Counted from the first letter of the stretch, positions 11,488 through 24,660 are shown. The stretch: 64,000 nt of DNA from Bos javanicus (GCF_032452875.1 NW_026893839.1:62001-126000); one strand, 5' to 3'. Made by a program: numbers and translations. The notes: generated by a model not told the origin, from the letters alone.

Positions 11488-12088
11488 TGCCGGGAGCCGG
11501 GGAGGCATTCCGCTCTGGACAAAGGTCATGAGGAAGGAGGCTCAGCATACGCAAATGCGGGATCGAGCCTCAGGAATACACCCGTATATTCTCGAGCATC
11601 TCCCCCCCAAAAAAACAGAGTCTGCCTACTGTATTGCTTTGTGCTCTCACCTCTGATTTCACTGGGGGCTGTCCCCCACCACCATCTCGCTCTCTCTGTC
11701 AAAGAGTTAACTTACAGCTCCAATTCATAAAGTTCCTTGTCATTCTTCCCTTTAACTTCCAGCTGAGTCTCCATCTGGAGCGCGGAACCCACCACGCTTA
11801 CTAATTATGCCTGGGCTGCTAAGACCCACTCGAGAAGGTGTCTAGGGTGAGGCACCTTTTGCTATTCGAGAGGGCGCCTGCGGCCTACGTAAGTGGTGCA
11901 AACTTCTTGTCTTGAAGTTTGATTGGTCTTCCGCGTAAACCAAGCTGCTCAGTCTCTTTTCTCCACCGAATTTTCCTACTGAGCTCTCCTCATACTATTA
12001 TTCTTGACATATCTGATTAGCATATAAATAGTCGCCAAGGCCATCTCTCCTTCGAATACCCTGGATCAGTTGGGGCTGGTCCCGGGCA
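11488..12088 (+). mobile_element. ERV-type LTR, copy 5, PBS 12091-12108
   Basis: 601 bp. The 3' terminus reads CCCGGGCA, which shortens the terminal inverted repeat to four bases. TTCCGCTCTGG and GGAATACACCCGTATATT mark the subfamily also seen in copies 10 and 38. Confidence 0.85.
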
Positions 12089-13825
12089 GGTGGCGACCGA
12101 ACAGGGACCTCAGGAGGCAATACTCAAAGAGCTGAGCAGACACGAACCACGCAATCAGCAGGCAATAACCATGGAGCTCAGCAGTGACGAATCATCCTGC
12201 TCAACTGGCAATAATCAAGCACGTGACCAGGCAGGAATCACGCAGCTCAGCTGGCAATTGTCAAGCAGATGAGCCGACAGGAATCACGCAGCTCAGATGG
12301 CAATTGTCATGCAGATGAGCCGGCAGGAATCACGCAGCTCAGCAGGCCCTGATCACGTGACTCTGCAGGCACTGATCACGTGGCTGATCAAGTCCAGATC
12401 ACGTGACTGAGCATGCACTGATCACGTGGCTATCATGCACTGTTCACGTGGCTGATCATACACTGGTCACCTGCCTGGTCATGCACAGATCAGCTGACTA
12501 ATCATGAACTGATCACGTAGCAATCATTCACTGATCACCTGGCTGATCATGCACTGATCACGTGGCTATAATGCACTGGTCACGTGGCTGATCATGCACT
12601 GATACCGAGACTGAGCATGGACTGATCACATGACTATCATGTAGTGATCACGTGACTTAATGGTGCTGACCATGTGACTGATCATGCACTGATCACGTGA
12701 CTGATCATGCAGTGATCACGTGGCTATCATGCATTACTCATGTGGCTGATCATGCAATGATCATGTAGCTACCATGTACAGGACACGTGAATGACCATAC
12801 ACACATCAGGTGACTGATCATGCACTGATCACGTGGCTATCATGCACTGACCACGAGACTGATCATGCACTGATCACGTCTATATCATGCACTGATCACA
12901 TGACTGCCCATGCACTGATCACGTGGATGATCATACACTAATCATGTGACAGATCATGCACTGATCACGTGGCTGATCATTCACTGATACCATGACTGAG
13001 CATGGACTGATCACATGACTATCATGTAGTGATCACGTGACTTAATGGCGCTGGTCATGTGACTGATCATGCACTGATCATGTTTGCTATCATACACTGA
13101 TCATGTGCCTCTGGAAGCAATAAACAAAGAGCTGAGCAGGCAGGAATCAGTCACCAGGCAATAATCATGGAACTAAGCTCTGAGAAATCATGCTGCTCAG
13201 CTGGCAATAATCAAGTAGATGAGCAGGCAGGAATTACGCAGCACAGGTGGCAATTGTCAAGGAGATGACAGGCAGGAATCGTGCAGCTCAGCTGGCAATT
13301 GTCAAGCAGATGAGCAGACAGAAATCACGCAGCTCAGCAGGCCCTAATCACGTGACTGAGCATGCACTGTTCACGTGGCTGATCACACAACTATCACGTG
13401 ACTGATCATGCACTGATCACGTGGCTCTCATGCACTGATCACGTGTTTATCAGGCAACGATCAGTGACTGACAGGCGCTGATCATGGGACTGTGCACGCA
13501 CTGTTCACGTGGCTATCATGCACTGATCACGTGACTGCGCATGCACTGATGATGTGGCTGTTCGGGCACTGATCACGTGTTTATCAGGCAGTGATCAGTG
13601 ACTGACAGGCGCTGATCAGGGGACTGTGCACGCACTGATCAGGTGGCTGATCAGAAACTGACCACCTGACTGTGCATGCAGTGATCACGTGGCTGGTCGT
13701 TCACTGATCACGTGTTTATCATACGGTGATCAGGTGACTGAGAGGCGCTGATCACGTGAATGTGCCGTCACTGATCACGTGGCTGAGCATGCACTGATAT
13801 CATGACTGAGCATGCACTGATCATG
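12089..13825. repeat. 1737-bp long spacer containing an empty site
   Basis: An 811-type spacer with the same roughly 926-bp LTR-free insert as the spacer at 7039-8729. The two inserts are nearly identical base for base, differing at scattered sites such as GATGATGTGGC near 13548. Confidence 0.85.
13106..13345 (+). repeat. Empty-site paralogue E
   Basis: 240-bp short-subtype module, a near-perfect copy of paralogue D. The junction is CATGTGCCTCTGGAAGCAATA. Confidence 0.83.
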
Positions 13826-14427
13826 TGCCGGGAGCCGGGGAGGCATTCCACTCTGGACAAAGGTCATGAGGAAGGAGGCTCGGCATACGCAAATGCGGGA
13901 TTGAGCCTCAGGAGTCCACCCGGATATTTTCGAGAATCTCCCCCCGAAAAAACCCAGAGTCTTCCTACTGTATTGCTTTGTGCTTTCACCTCTGATTTCA
14001 CTGGGGGCTGTCCCCCACCACCATCTCGCTCTCTCTGTCAAAGAGTTAACTTACAGCTCCAATTCATAAAGTTCCTTGTCATTCTTCCCTTTAACTTCCA
14101 GCTGAGTCTCCATCTGGAGCGCGGAACCCACCACGCTTACTAATTATGCCTGGGCTGCTAAGACCCACTCGAGAAGGTGTCTAGGGTGAGGCACCTTTCG
14201 CTATTCGAGAGGGTGCCTGCGGCCTACGTAAGTGGTGCAAACTTCTTGTCTTGAAGTTTGATTGGTCTTCCGCGTAAACCAAGCTACTCAGTCTCTTTTC
14301 TCCACCGAAATTTCCTACTGAGCTCTCCTCATACTATCATTCTTGACATCTCTGATTAGCATATAAATAGTCGCCTAGGCCATCTCTCCTTCGAATACCC
14401 TGGATCAGTTGGGGCTGGTCCCCGGCA
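13826..14427 (+). mobile_element. ERV-type LTR, copy 6, PBS 14430-14447
   Basis: 602 bp, G class. It shares CGAGAATCTCC with copy 3 and adds private changes (GGGATTGAGCC, ATATTTTCGAG, GAGTCTTCC). Copies 3 and 6 lie at the same place in two 5.1-kb duplicate blocks. Confidence 0.85.
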
Positions 14428-15192
14428 GGTGGCGACCGAACAGGGACCTCAGGAGGCAATACTCAAAGAGCTGAGCAGACACGAACCACGCAATCAGCAG
14501 GCAATAAGCATGGAGCTCAGCAGTGACGAATCACGCTGCTCAACTGGCAATAATCAAGCACGTGACCAGGCAGGAATCACGCAGCTCAGCTGGCAATTGT
14601 CAAGCAGATGAGCCGACAGGAATCAAGCAGCTCAGCAGGCCCTGATCACGTGACTCTGCAGGCACTGATCACGTGGCTGATCAAGTCCAGATCACGTGAC
14701 TGAGCATGCACTGATCACGTGGCTATCATGCACTGATGACGTGACTGCGCATGCACTGATGACGTGGCTGATCGGGCACTGATCACATGGCTCATCATGC
14801 ACAGATCACGTGTTTATCAGGCAATGATCAGTGACTGACAGGCGCTGATCATGGGCCTGTGCACGCACTGATCACGTGGCTATCATGCACTGATCACGTT
14901 ACTGCACATGCACTGATGACGTGGCTGTTTGGGCACTGATCACGTGTTTATCAGGCAGTGATCAGTGACTGACAGGCGCTGATCAGGGGACTGTGCACGC
15001 ACTGATCAGGTGGCTGATCAGGAACTGACCACCTGACTGCGCATGCAGTGATCACGTGGCTGGTCGTTCACTGATCACGTGTTTATCCTACGGTGATCAC
15101 GTGACTGAGAGGCGCTGATCACGTGACTGTGCCGTCAGTGATGACGTGGCTGAGCAGGCACTGATATCGTGACTGAGCATGCACTGATCATG
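14428..15192. repeat. 765-bp spacer, one complete 46-bp repeat
   Basis: Regular length. GGAATCAAGCAGCTC replaces the usual GGAATCACGCAGCTC in the partial 46-bp repeat. It ends with CACGTTACTGCACATG and CAGTGATGACGTGGC variants before the LTR. Confidence 0.84.
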
Positions 15193-15792
15193 TGCCGGGA
15201 GCCGGGGAGGCATTCCACTCTGGACAAAGGTCATGAGGAAGGAGGCTCGGCATACGCAAATGCGGGATCGAGCCTCAGGAGTCCACCCGGATATTCTCGA
15301 GCATCTCCCCCCAAAAAACCGGAGTCTGCCTACTGTATTGCTTTGTGCTCTCACCTCTGATTTCACTGGGGGCTGTCCCGCACCACCATCTCGCTCTCTC
15401 TGTCAAAGTGTTAACTTACAGCTCCAATTCATAAAGTTCCTTGTCATTCTTCCCTTTAACTTCCAGCTGAGTCTCCATCTGGAGCGCGGAACCCACCACG
15501 TTTACTAATTATGCCTGGGCTGCTAAGACCCACTCGAGAAGGTGTCTAGTGTGAGGCACCTTTCGCTATTTGAGAGGGCACCTGCGGCCTACGTAAGTGG
15601 TGCAAACTTCTTGTCTTGAAGTTTGATTGGTCTTCCGCGTAAACCAAGCTACTCAGTCTCTTTTCTCTACCAAATTTTCCTACTGACCTCTCCTCATACT
15701 ATTATTCTTGACATCTCTGATTAGCATATAAATAGTCGCCTAGGCCATCTCTCCTTCGAATACCCTGGATCAGTTGGGGCTGGTCCCCGGCA
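15193..15792 (+). mobile_element. ERV-type LTR, copy 7, PBS 15795-15812
   Basis: 600 bp, T class. GGGGGCTGTCCCGCACC breaks one C of the hairpin arm. It closely resembles copies 4 and 9, including TTCTCTACCAAATTTTCC. Confidence 0.85.
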
Positions 15793-17648
15793 GGTGGCGA
15801 CCGAACAGGGACCTCAGGAGGCAATACTCAAAGATCTGAGCAGACACGAACCACGCAATCAGCAGGCAATAAGCATGGAGCTCAGCAGTGACGAATCATG
15901 CTCCTCAACTGGCAATAATCAAGCATGTGACCAGGCAGGAATCACGCAGCTCAGCTGACAATTGTCAAGCAGATGAGCCGACAGGAATCACGCAGCTCAG
16001 ATGGCAATTGTCATGCAGATGAGCCGGCAGGAATCACGCAGCTCAGCAGACCCTGATCACGTGACTGAGCATGCACTGTTCACCTGGCTGATCATACACT
16101 GATCACGTGATTGATCATGCACTGATCACTTGGATATCATGCACTGATCACGTGGCTGATCATAAACTGTTCACGTGTGTGACCATGCACTGATCACATG
16201 GCTGATCATACACTGCTCACGTAACTGATCATGCACTGATCACGTAATTGATCATGCACTGATCACGTGGCTGAACATGCAATGGTCATGTAGCTACCAT
16301 GTACTGGTCCCGTGAGTGATCATGCACTGAAGACGTAATTTATCATGCACTGATCACGTGGCTGATCATGCACTGAACAAGTGACTGATCATGCAGTGAT
16401 CATGTGACTGATCATGCACTGATCACGTGGCTATCATGCACTGCTCACGTGGCTGATCATGCAATGATCACGTAATTGATCATGCACTGATCACCTGGCT
16501 TATCATGCATTGATCATGTGACTGATCATGTGCTGATCATGTTTGGTGTCACACACTGATCATGTGCATCTGCAGGCAATGAACAAAGAGCTGAGTAGGC
16601 AGGAATCAGTCATCAGGCTATAATCATGGAACTCACCTCTGAGAAATCATGCTGCTCACCTGGCAATAATCAAGTAGATGAGCAGGCAGGAATTATGCAG
16701 CACAGGTGGCAATTGTCAAGGAGATGACAGGCAGGAATCGTGCAGCTCAGCTGGCAATTGTCAAGCAGAGGAGCAGACAGTAATCACGCAGCTCAGCAGG
16801 CCCTAATCACGTGACTGAGCATGCACTGTTCACGTCGCTGATCACACACCTTTCACGTGAATGATCATGCGCTGATCACGTGGCTCTCATGCACTGATCA
16901 CGTGATTGCGCATGCACTGATCACGTAATTGTATGCCCTGCTCACGTGGCTATCATGCACTGATGACGTGGCTGATCATGCACTGATCATGTGACTGATC
17001 ATGCACTGATCACGAAGCTATCTTGCACTGATCGCTTCACTGATCATACACTCATCACGGGACTGATCGTGCACTGACTACGGCGCTATCATGCATTGAC
17101 TACATGACTCCACATGCACTGATCACGTGGATGAATATGCACTGATCACGTGACTGACCATGCACTGAACACGTGACTGATTATGCACTGATCACGTGGC
17201 TGATCATGCACTACTCATGTGGCTGACCATGCAATGATCACGTAGCTACCATGTACTGGTAACGTGACTGACCATGCACTGATCACGTGACTGATCATGC
17301 ACTGTTCACGTGGCTATCATGCACTGATCACGTGGCTATCATGCACTGATCACGTTACTGCACATGCACTGATGACGTGGCTGTTCGGGCACTGATCACG
17401 TGTTTATCAGGCAGTGATCAGTGACTGACAGGCGCTGATCAGGGGACTGTGCACACACTGATCAGGTGGCTGATCAGGAACTGACCACCTGACTGCGCAT
17501 GCAGTGATCACGTGGCTGGTCGTTCACTGATCACGTGTTTATCATCCGGTGATCACGTGACTGAGAGGCGCTGATCACGTGACTGTGCCGTCAATGATCA
17601 CGTGGCTGAGCAGGCACTGATATCGTGACTGAGCATGCTCTGATCATG
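15793..17648. repeat. 1856-bp chimeric spacer containing an empty site
   Basis: The LTR-type module runs to about 16055. It then switches, within CCTGATCACGTGACTGAGC, to LTR-free satellite matching 3364 onward. From about 17290 it follows the sequence leading into LTR copy 1. About 112 bp present at 4561-4720 are missing here. Confidence 0.85.
16565..16804 (+). repeat. Empty-site paralogue F
   Basis: 240-bp short-subtype module with the diverged junction CATGTGCATCTGCAGGCAATG. It duplicates paralogue C at 3877. Confidence 0.82.
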
Positions 17649-18249
17649 TGCCGGGAGCCGGGGAGGCATTCCACTCTGGACAAAGGTCATGAGGAAGGAG
17701 GCTCGGCATACGCAAATGCGGGATCGAGCCTCAGGAGTCCACCCGGATATTCTCGAGCATCTCCCCCGAAAAAAACCAGAGTCTGCCTACTGTATTGCTT
17801 TGTGCTCTCACCTCTGATTTCACTGGGGGCTGTCCCCCACCACCATCTCGCTCTCTCTGTCAAAGAGTTAACTTACAGCTCCAATTCATAAAGTTCCTTG
17901 TCATTCTTCCCTTTAACTTCCAGCTGAGTCTCCATCTGGAGCGCGGAACCCACCACGCTTACTAATTATGCCTGGGCTGCTAAGACCCACTCGAGAAGGT
18001 GTCTAGGGTGAGGCACCTTTCGCTATTCGAGAGGGCGCCTGCGGCCTACGTAAGTGGTGCAAACTTCTTGTCTTGAAGTTTGATTGGTCTTCCGCGTAAA
18101 CCAAGCTACTCAGTCTCTTTTCTCCACCGAAATTTCCTACTGAGCTCTCCTCATACTATCATTCTTGACATCTCTGATTAGCATATAAATAGTCGCCTAG
18201 GCCATCTCTCCTTCGAATACCCTGGATCAGTTGGGGCTGGTCCCCGGCA
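17649..18249 (+). mobile_element. ERV-type LTR, copy 8, PBS 18252-18269
   Basis: 601 bp, G class, with CTCCACCGAAATTTCC. Its left flank GAGCATGCTCTGATCATG is shared only with copy 1, which agrees with a duplication that includes the upstream satellite. Confidence 0.86.
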
Positions 18250-19015
18250 GGTGGCGACCGAACAGGGACCTCAGGAGGCAATACTCAAAGAGCTGAGCAG
18301 ACACGAACCACGCAATCAGCAGGCAATAAGCATGGAGCTCAGCAGTGACGAATCACGCTGCTCAACTGGCAATAATCAAGCACGTGACCAGGCAGGAATC
18401 ACGCAGCTCAGCTGGCAATTGTCAAGCAGATGAGCCAGCAGGAATCACGCAGCTCAGCAGGCCCTGATCACGTGACTCTGCAGGCACTGATCACGTGGCT
18501 GATCAAGTCCAGATCACGTGACTGAGCATGCACTGATCACGTGGCTATCATGCACTGATGACGTGACTGCGCATGCACTGATGACGTGGCTGATCGGGCA
18601 CTTATCACATGGCTCATCATGCACTGATCACGTGTTTATCAGGCAATGATCAGTGACTGACAGTCGCTGATCATGGGACTGTGCACGCACTGATCACGTG
18701 GCTATCATGCACTGATCACGTTACTGCACATGCACTGATGACGTGGCTGTTCGGGCACTGATCACGTGTTTATCAGGCAGTGATCAGTGACTGACAGGCG
18801 CTGATCAGGGGACTGTGCACGCACTGATCAGGTGGCTGAACAGGAACTGACCACCTGACTGCGCATGCAGTGATCACGTGGCTGGTCGTTCACTGATCAC
18901 GTGTTTATCCTACGGTGATCACGTGACTGAGAGGCGCTGATCACGTGACTGTGCGGTCAGTGATCACGTGGGTGAGCATGGAATTAATATCGTGACTGAG
19001 CATGCACTGATCATG
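18250..19015. repeat. 766-bp spacer, one complete 46-bp repeat
   Basis: Regular, with GATGAGCCAGCAGG in the module and CACTTATCACATGGC in the satellite. GAGCATGGAATTAATATC precedes the next LTR, as before copy 4. Confidence 0.84.
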
Positions 19016-19615
19016 TGCCGGGAGCCGGGGAGGCATTCCACTCTGGACAAAGGTCATGAGGAAGGAGGCTCGGCATACGCAAATGCGGGATCGAGCCTCA
19101 GGAGTCCACCCGGATATTCTCGAGCATCTCCCCCCCAAAAACCGGAGTCTGCCTACTGTATTGCTTTGTGCTCTCACCTCTGATTTCACTGGGGGCTGTC
19201 CCCCACCACCATCTCGCTCTCTCTGTCAAAGTGTTAACTTACAGCTCCAATTCATAAAGTTCCTTGTCATTCTTCCCTTTAACTTCCAGCTGAGTCTCCA
19301 TCTGGAGCGCGGAACCCACCACGTTTACTAATTATGCCTGGGCTGCTAAGACCCACTCGAGAAGGTGTCTAGTGTGAGGCACCTTTCGCTATTTGAGAGG
19401 GCACCTGCGGCCTACGTAAGTGGTGCAAACTTCTTGTCTTGAAGTTTGATTGGTCTTCCGCGTAAACCAAGCTACTCAGTCTCTTTTCTCTACCAAATTT
19501 TCCTACTGACCTCTCCTCATACTATTATTCTTGACATCTCTGATTAGCATATAAATAGTCGCCTAGGCCATCTCTCCTTCGAATACCCTGGATCAGTTGG
19601 GGCTGGTCCCCGGCA
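19016..19615 (+). mobile_element. ERV-type LTR, copy 9, PBS 19618-19635
   Basis: 600 bp, T class. It and its flanks match copy 4 at an offset of 8941 bp, so the pair marks a segmental duplication. Confidence 0.86.
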
Positions 19616-20426
19616 GGTGGCGACCGAACAGGGACCTCAGGAGGCAATACTCAAAGATCTGAGCAGACACGAACCACGCAATCAGCAGGCAATAAGCAAG
19701 GAGCTCAGCAGTGACGAATCATGCTCCTCAACTGGCAATAATCAAGCATGTGACCAGGCAGGAATCACGCAGCTCAGCTGACAATTGTCAAGCAGATGAG
19801 CCGACAGGAATCACGCAGCTCAGATGGCAATTGTCATGCAGATGAGCCGGCAGGAATCACGCAGCTCAGCAGACCCTGATCACGTGACTCTGCCGGTACT
19901 GATCACGTGGCTGATCAAGTCCAGATCACGTGACTGAGCATGCACTGATCATGTGGCTATCATGCACTGATGACGTGACTGCGCATGCACTGATGACGTG
20001 GCTGATCGGGCACTGATCACATGGCTCATCATGCACTGATCACGTGTTTATCAGGCAATGATCAGTGACTGACAGGCGCTGATCATGGGACTGTGCATGC
20101 ACTGATCACGTGGCTATCATGCACTGATGACGTGACTGCGCATGCACTGATGACGTGGCTGTTCGGGCACTGATCACGTGTTTATCAGGTAGTGATCAGT
20201 GACTGACAGGCGCTGATCAGGGGACTGTGCACGCACTGATCAGGTGGCTGATCAGGAACTGACCACCTGACTGTGCATGCAGTGATCACGTGGCTGGTCG
20301 TTCACTGATCACGTGTTTATCATCCGGTGATCACGTGACTGAGAGGCGCTGATCACGTGACTGTGCCGTCAGTGATCACGTGGGTGAGCAGGCACTGATA
20401 TCGTGACTGAGCATGCACTGATCATG
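19616..20426. repeat. 811-bp spacer, two complete 46-bp repeats
   Basis: Carries the AAGATCTGAG, CTCCTCAACTGG and CTGCCGGTACTG haplotype. A private AAGCAAGGAGCTC change replaces AAGCATGGAGCTC. Confidence 0.85.
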
Positions 20427-21026
20427 TGCCGGGAGCCGGGGAGGCATTCCGCTCTGGACAAAGGTCATGAGGAAGGAGGCTCAGCATACGCAAATGCGGG
20501 ATCGAGCCTCAGGAATACACCCGTATATTCTCGAGCATCTCCCCCCAAAAAACCAGAGTCTGCCTACTGTATTGCTTTGTGCTCTCACCTCTGATTTCAC
20601 TGGGGTCTGTCCCCCACCACCATCTCGCTCTCTCTGTCAAAGAGTTAACTTACAGCTCCAATTCATAAAGTTCCTTGTCATTCTTCCCTTTAACTTCCAG
20701 CTGAGTCTCCATCTGGAGCGCGGAACCCACCACGCTTACTAATTATGCCTGGGCTGCTAAGACCCACTCGAGAAGGTGTCTAGGGTGAGGCACCTTTCGC
20801 TATTCGAGAGGGCGCCTGCGGCCTACGTAAGTGGTGCAAACTTCTTGTCTTGAAGTTTGATTGGTCTTCCGCGTAAACCAAGCTGCTCAGTCTCTTTTCT
20901 CCACCGAATTTTCCTACTGAGCTCTCCTCATACTATTATTCTTGACATCTCTGATTAGCATATAAATAGTCGCCTAGGCCATCTCTCCTTCGAATACCCT
21001 GGATCAGTTGGGGCTGGTCCCCGGCA
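20427..21026 (+). mobile_element. ERV-type LTR, copy 10, PBS 21029-21046
   Basis: 600 bp, G class, subfamily with TTCCGCTCTGG and CCCGTATATT. GGGGTCTGTCCCC weakens the hairpin. It corresponds to copy 5 (offset 8939 bp). Confidence 0.85.
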
Positions 21027-21883
21027 GGTGGCGACCGAACAGGGACCTCAGGAGGCAATACTCAAAGAGCTGAGCAGACACGAACCACGCAATCAGCAGG
21101 CAATAAGCATGGAGCTCAGCAGTGACGAATCATGCTGCTCAACTGGCAATAATCAAGCACGGGACCAGGCAGGAATCACGCAGCTCAGCTGGCAATTGTC
21201 AAGCAGATGAGCCGACAGGAATCACGCAGCTCAGATGGCAATTGTCAAGCAGATGAGCCGACAGGAATCACGCAGCTCAGATGTCAATTGTCATGCAGAT
21301 GAGCTGGCAGGAATCACGCAGCTCAGCAGGCCCTGATCACGTGACTCTGCAGGCACTGATCACGTGGCTGATCAAGTACAGATCACGTGACTGAGCATGC
21401 ACTGATCACTTGGCTATCATGCACTGATGACGTGACTGCGCATGCACTGATGACGTGGCTGATCGGGCACTGATCACATGGCTCATCATGCACTGATCCC
21501 GTGTTTATCAGGCAATGATCAGTGACTGACAGGCGCTGATCATGGGACTGTACACGCACTGATCACGTGGCTATCATGCACTGATGACGTGACTGCACAT
21601 GCACTGATGACGTGGCTGTTCGGGCACTGATCACGTGTTTATCAGGCAGTGATCAGTGACTGACAGGCGCTGATCAGGGGACTGTGCACGCACTGATCAG
21701 GTGGCTGATCAGGAACTGACCACCTGACTGCGCATGCAGTGATCACGTGGCTGGTCGTTCACTGATCACGTGTTTATCATCCGGTGATCACGTGACTGAG
21801 AGGCGCTGATCACGTGACTGTGCCGTCAGTGATCACGTGGCTGAGCAGGCACTGATATCGTGACTGAGCATGCACTGATCATG
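21027..21883. repeat. 857-bp spacer, three complete 46-bp repeats
   Basis: The third 46-bp repeat has CAGATGTCAATTG. The satellite has GATCACTTGGCTATC, GATCCCGTGTTTATC and GACTGTACACGCAC. The same set of markers appears in the spacer at 50609-51465. Confidence 0.85.
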
Positions 21884-22484
21884 TGCCGGGAGCCGGGGAG
21901 GCATTCCACTCTGGACAAAGGTCATGAGGAAGGAGGCTCGGCATACGCAAATGCGGGATCGAGACTCAGGAGTCCACCTGGATATTCTCGAGCATCTCCC
22001 CCCAAAAAAACCTGAGTCTGCCTACTGTATTGCTTTGTGCTCTCACCTCTGATTTCACTGGGGGCTGTCCCCCACCACCATCTCGCTCTCTCTGTCAAAG
22101 AGTTAACTTACAGCTCCAATTCATAAAGTTCCTTGTCATTCTTCCCTTTAACTTCCAGCTGAGTCTCCATCTGGAGCGCGGAACCCACCACGTTTACTAA
22201 TTATGCCTGGGCTGCTAAGACCCACTCGAGAAGGTGTCTAGTGTGAGGCACCTTTCGCTATTTGAGAGGGCACCTGCGGCCTACGTAAGTGGTGCAAACT
22301 TCTTGTCTTGAAGTTTGATTGGTCTTCCGCGTAAACCAAGCTACTCAGTCTCTTTTCTCCACCAAATTTTCCTACTGACCTCTCCTCCTACTATTATTCT
22401 TGACATCTCTGATTAGCATATAAATAGTCGCCTAGGCCATCTCTCCTTCGAATACCCTGGATCAGTTGGGGCTGGTCCCCGGCA
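21884..22484 (+). mobile_element. ERV-type LTR, copy 11, PBS 22487-22504
   Basis: 601 bp, T class. Private or rare changes are GATCGAGACTCAGG, AAACCTGAGTC and CTCCTCCTACTATTATT. Confidence 0.85.
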
Positions 22485-23294
22485 GGTGGCGACCGAACAG
22501 GGACCTCAGGAGGCAATACTCAAAGATCTGAGCAGACACGAACCACGCAATCAGCAGGCAATAAGCATGGAGCTCAGCAGTGACGAATCATGCTCCTCAA
22601 CTGGCAATAATCAAGCATGTGACCAGGCAGGAATCACGCAGCTCAGCTGACAATTGTCAAGCAGATGAGCCGACAGGAATCACGCAGCTCAGATGGCAAT
22701 TGTCATGCAGATGAGCCGGCAGGAATCACGCAGCTCAGCAGACCCTGATCACTTGACTCTGCCGGTACTGATCACGTGGCTGATCAAGTCCAGATCACGT
22801 GACTGAGCATGCACTGATCACGTGGCTATCATGCACTGATGACGTGACTGCGCATGCACTGATGACGTGGCTGATCGGGCACTGATCACATGGCTCATCA
22901 TGCACTGATCACGTGTTTATCAGGCAATGATCAGTGACTGACAGGCGCTGATCATGGGACTGTGCATGCACTGATCACGTGGCTATCATGCACTGATGAC
23001 GTGACTGCGCATGCACTGATGACGTGGCTGTTCGGGCACTGATCACGTGTTTATCAGGTAGTGATCAGTGACTGACAGGCGCTGATCAGGGACTGTGCAC
23101 GCACTGATCAGGTGGCTGATCAGGAACTGACCACCTGACTGTGCATGCAGTGATCACGTGGCTGGTCGTTCACTGATCACGTGTTTATCATCCGGTGATC
23201 ACGTGACTGAGAGGCGCTGATCACGTGACTGTGCCGTCAGTGATCACGTGGGTGAGCAGGCACTGATATCGTGACTGAGCATGCACTGATCATT
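22485..23294. repeat. 810-bp spacer, two complete 46-bp repeats
   Basis: AAGATCTGAG/GCCGGTACTG haplotype, with GATCACTTGACTCTGCC and a one-base loss in GCTGATCAGGGACTG. The LTR that follows is flanked by CATTTGCC, not CATGTGCC. Confidence 0.84.
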
Positions 23295-23895
23295 TGCCGG
23301 GAGCCGGGGAGGCATTCCGCTCTGGACAAAGGTCATGAGGAAGGAGGCTCAGCATACGCAAATGCGGGATCGAGCCTCAGGAATCCACCCGTATATTCTC
23401 GAGCATCACCCCCCCAAAAAACCAGAGTCTGCCTACTGTATTGCTTTGTGCTCTCACCTCTGATTTCACTGGGGGCTGTCCCCCACCACCATCTCGCTCT
23501 CTCTGTCAAAGAGTTAACTTACAGCTCCAATTCATAAAGTTCCTTGTCATTCTTCCCTTTAACTTCCAGCTGAGTCTCCATCTGGAGCGCGGAACCCACC
23601 ACGCTTACTAATTATGCCTGGGCTGCTAAGACCCACTCGAGAAGGTGTCTAGGGTGAGGCACCTTTCGCTATTCGAGAGGGCGCCTGCGGCCTACGTAAG
23701 TGGTGCAAACTTCTTGTCTTGAAGTTTGATTGGTCTTCCGCGTAAACCAAGCTACTCAGTCTCTTTTCTCCACCGAATTTTCCTACTGAGCTCTCCTCAT
23801 ACTATCATTCTTGACATCTCTGATTAGCATATAAATAGTCGCCTAGGCCATCTCTCCTTCGAATACCCTGGATCAGTTGGGGCTGGTCCCCGGCA
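23295..23895 (+). mobile_element. ERV-type LTR, copy 12, PBS 23898-23915
   Basis: 601 bp, G class. It opens the first five-LTR higher-order block. The post-PBS marker GGAGGAAATACTC, shared with copies 17, 21 and 26, labels the alpha position of the block. Confidence 0.86.
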
Positions 23896-24660
23896 GGTGG
23901 CGACCGAACAGGGACCTCAGGAGGAAATACTCAAAGAGCTGAGCAGACACGAACCACGCAATCAGCAGGCAATAAGCATGGAGCTCAGCAGTGACGAATC
24001 ACGCTGCTCAACTGGCAATAATCAAGCACGTGACCAGGCAGGAATCACGCAGCTCAGCTGGCAATTGTCAAGCAGATGAGCCGACAGGAATCACGCAGCT
24101 CAGCAGGCCCTGATCACGTGACTCTGCAGGCACTGATCACGTGGCTGATCAAGTCCAGATCACGTGACTGAGCATGCACTGATCACGTGGCTATCATGCA
24201 CTGATGACGTGACTGCGCATGCACTGATGACGTGGCTGATCGGGCACTGATCACATGGCTCATCATGCACTGATCACGTGTTTATCAGGCAATGATCAGT
24301 GACTGACAGGCGCTGATCATGGGACTGTGCACGCACTGATCACGTGGCTATCATGCACTGATCACGTTACTGCGCATGCACTGATGACGTGGCTGTTCGG
24401 GCACTGATCACGTGTTTATCAGGCAGTGATCAGTGACTGACAGGCGCTGATCAGGGGACTGTGCACGCACTGATCAGGTGGCTGATCAGGAACTGACCAC
24501 CTGACTGCGCATGCAGTGATCACGTGGCTGGTCGTTCACTGATCACGTGTTTATCCTACGGTGATCACGTGACTGAGAGGCGCTGATCACGTGACTGTGC
24601 CGTCAGTGATCACGTGGCTGAGCAGGCACTGATATCGTGACTGAGCATGCACTGATCATG
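23896..24660. repeat. 765-bp spacer, one complete 46-bp repeat
   Basis: Alpha-position spacer. It carries CACGTTACTGCGCATG and TTTATCCTACGGTGATC, both also found in the alpha spacers after copies 17, 21 and 26. Confidence 0.85.
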
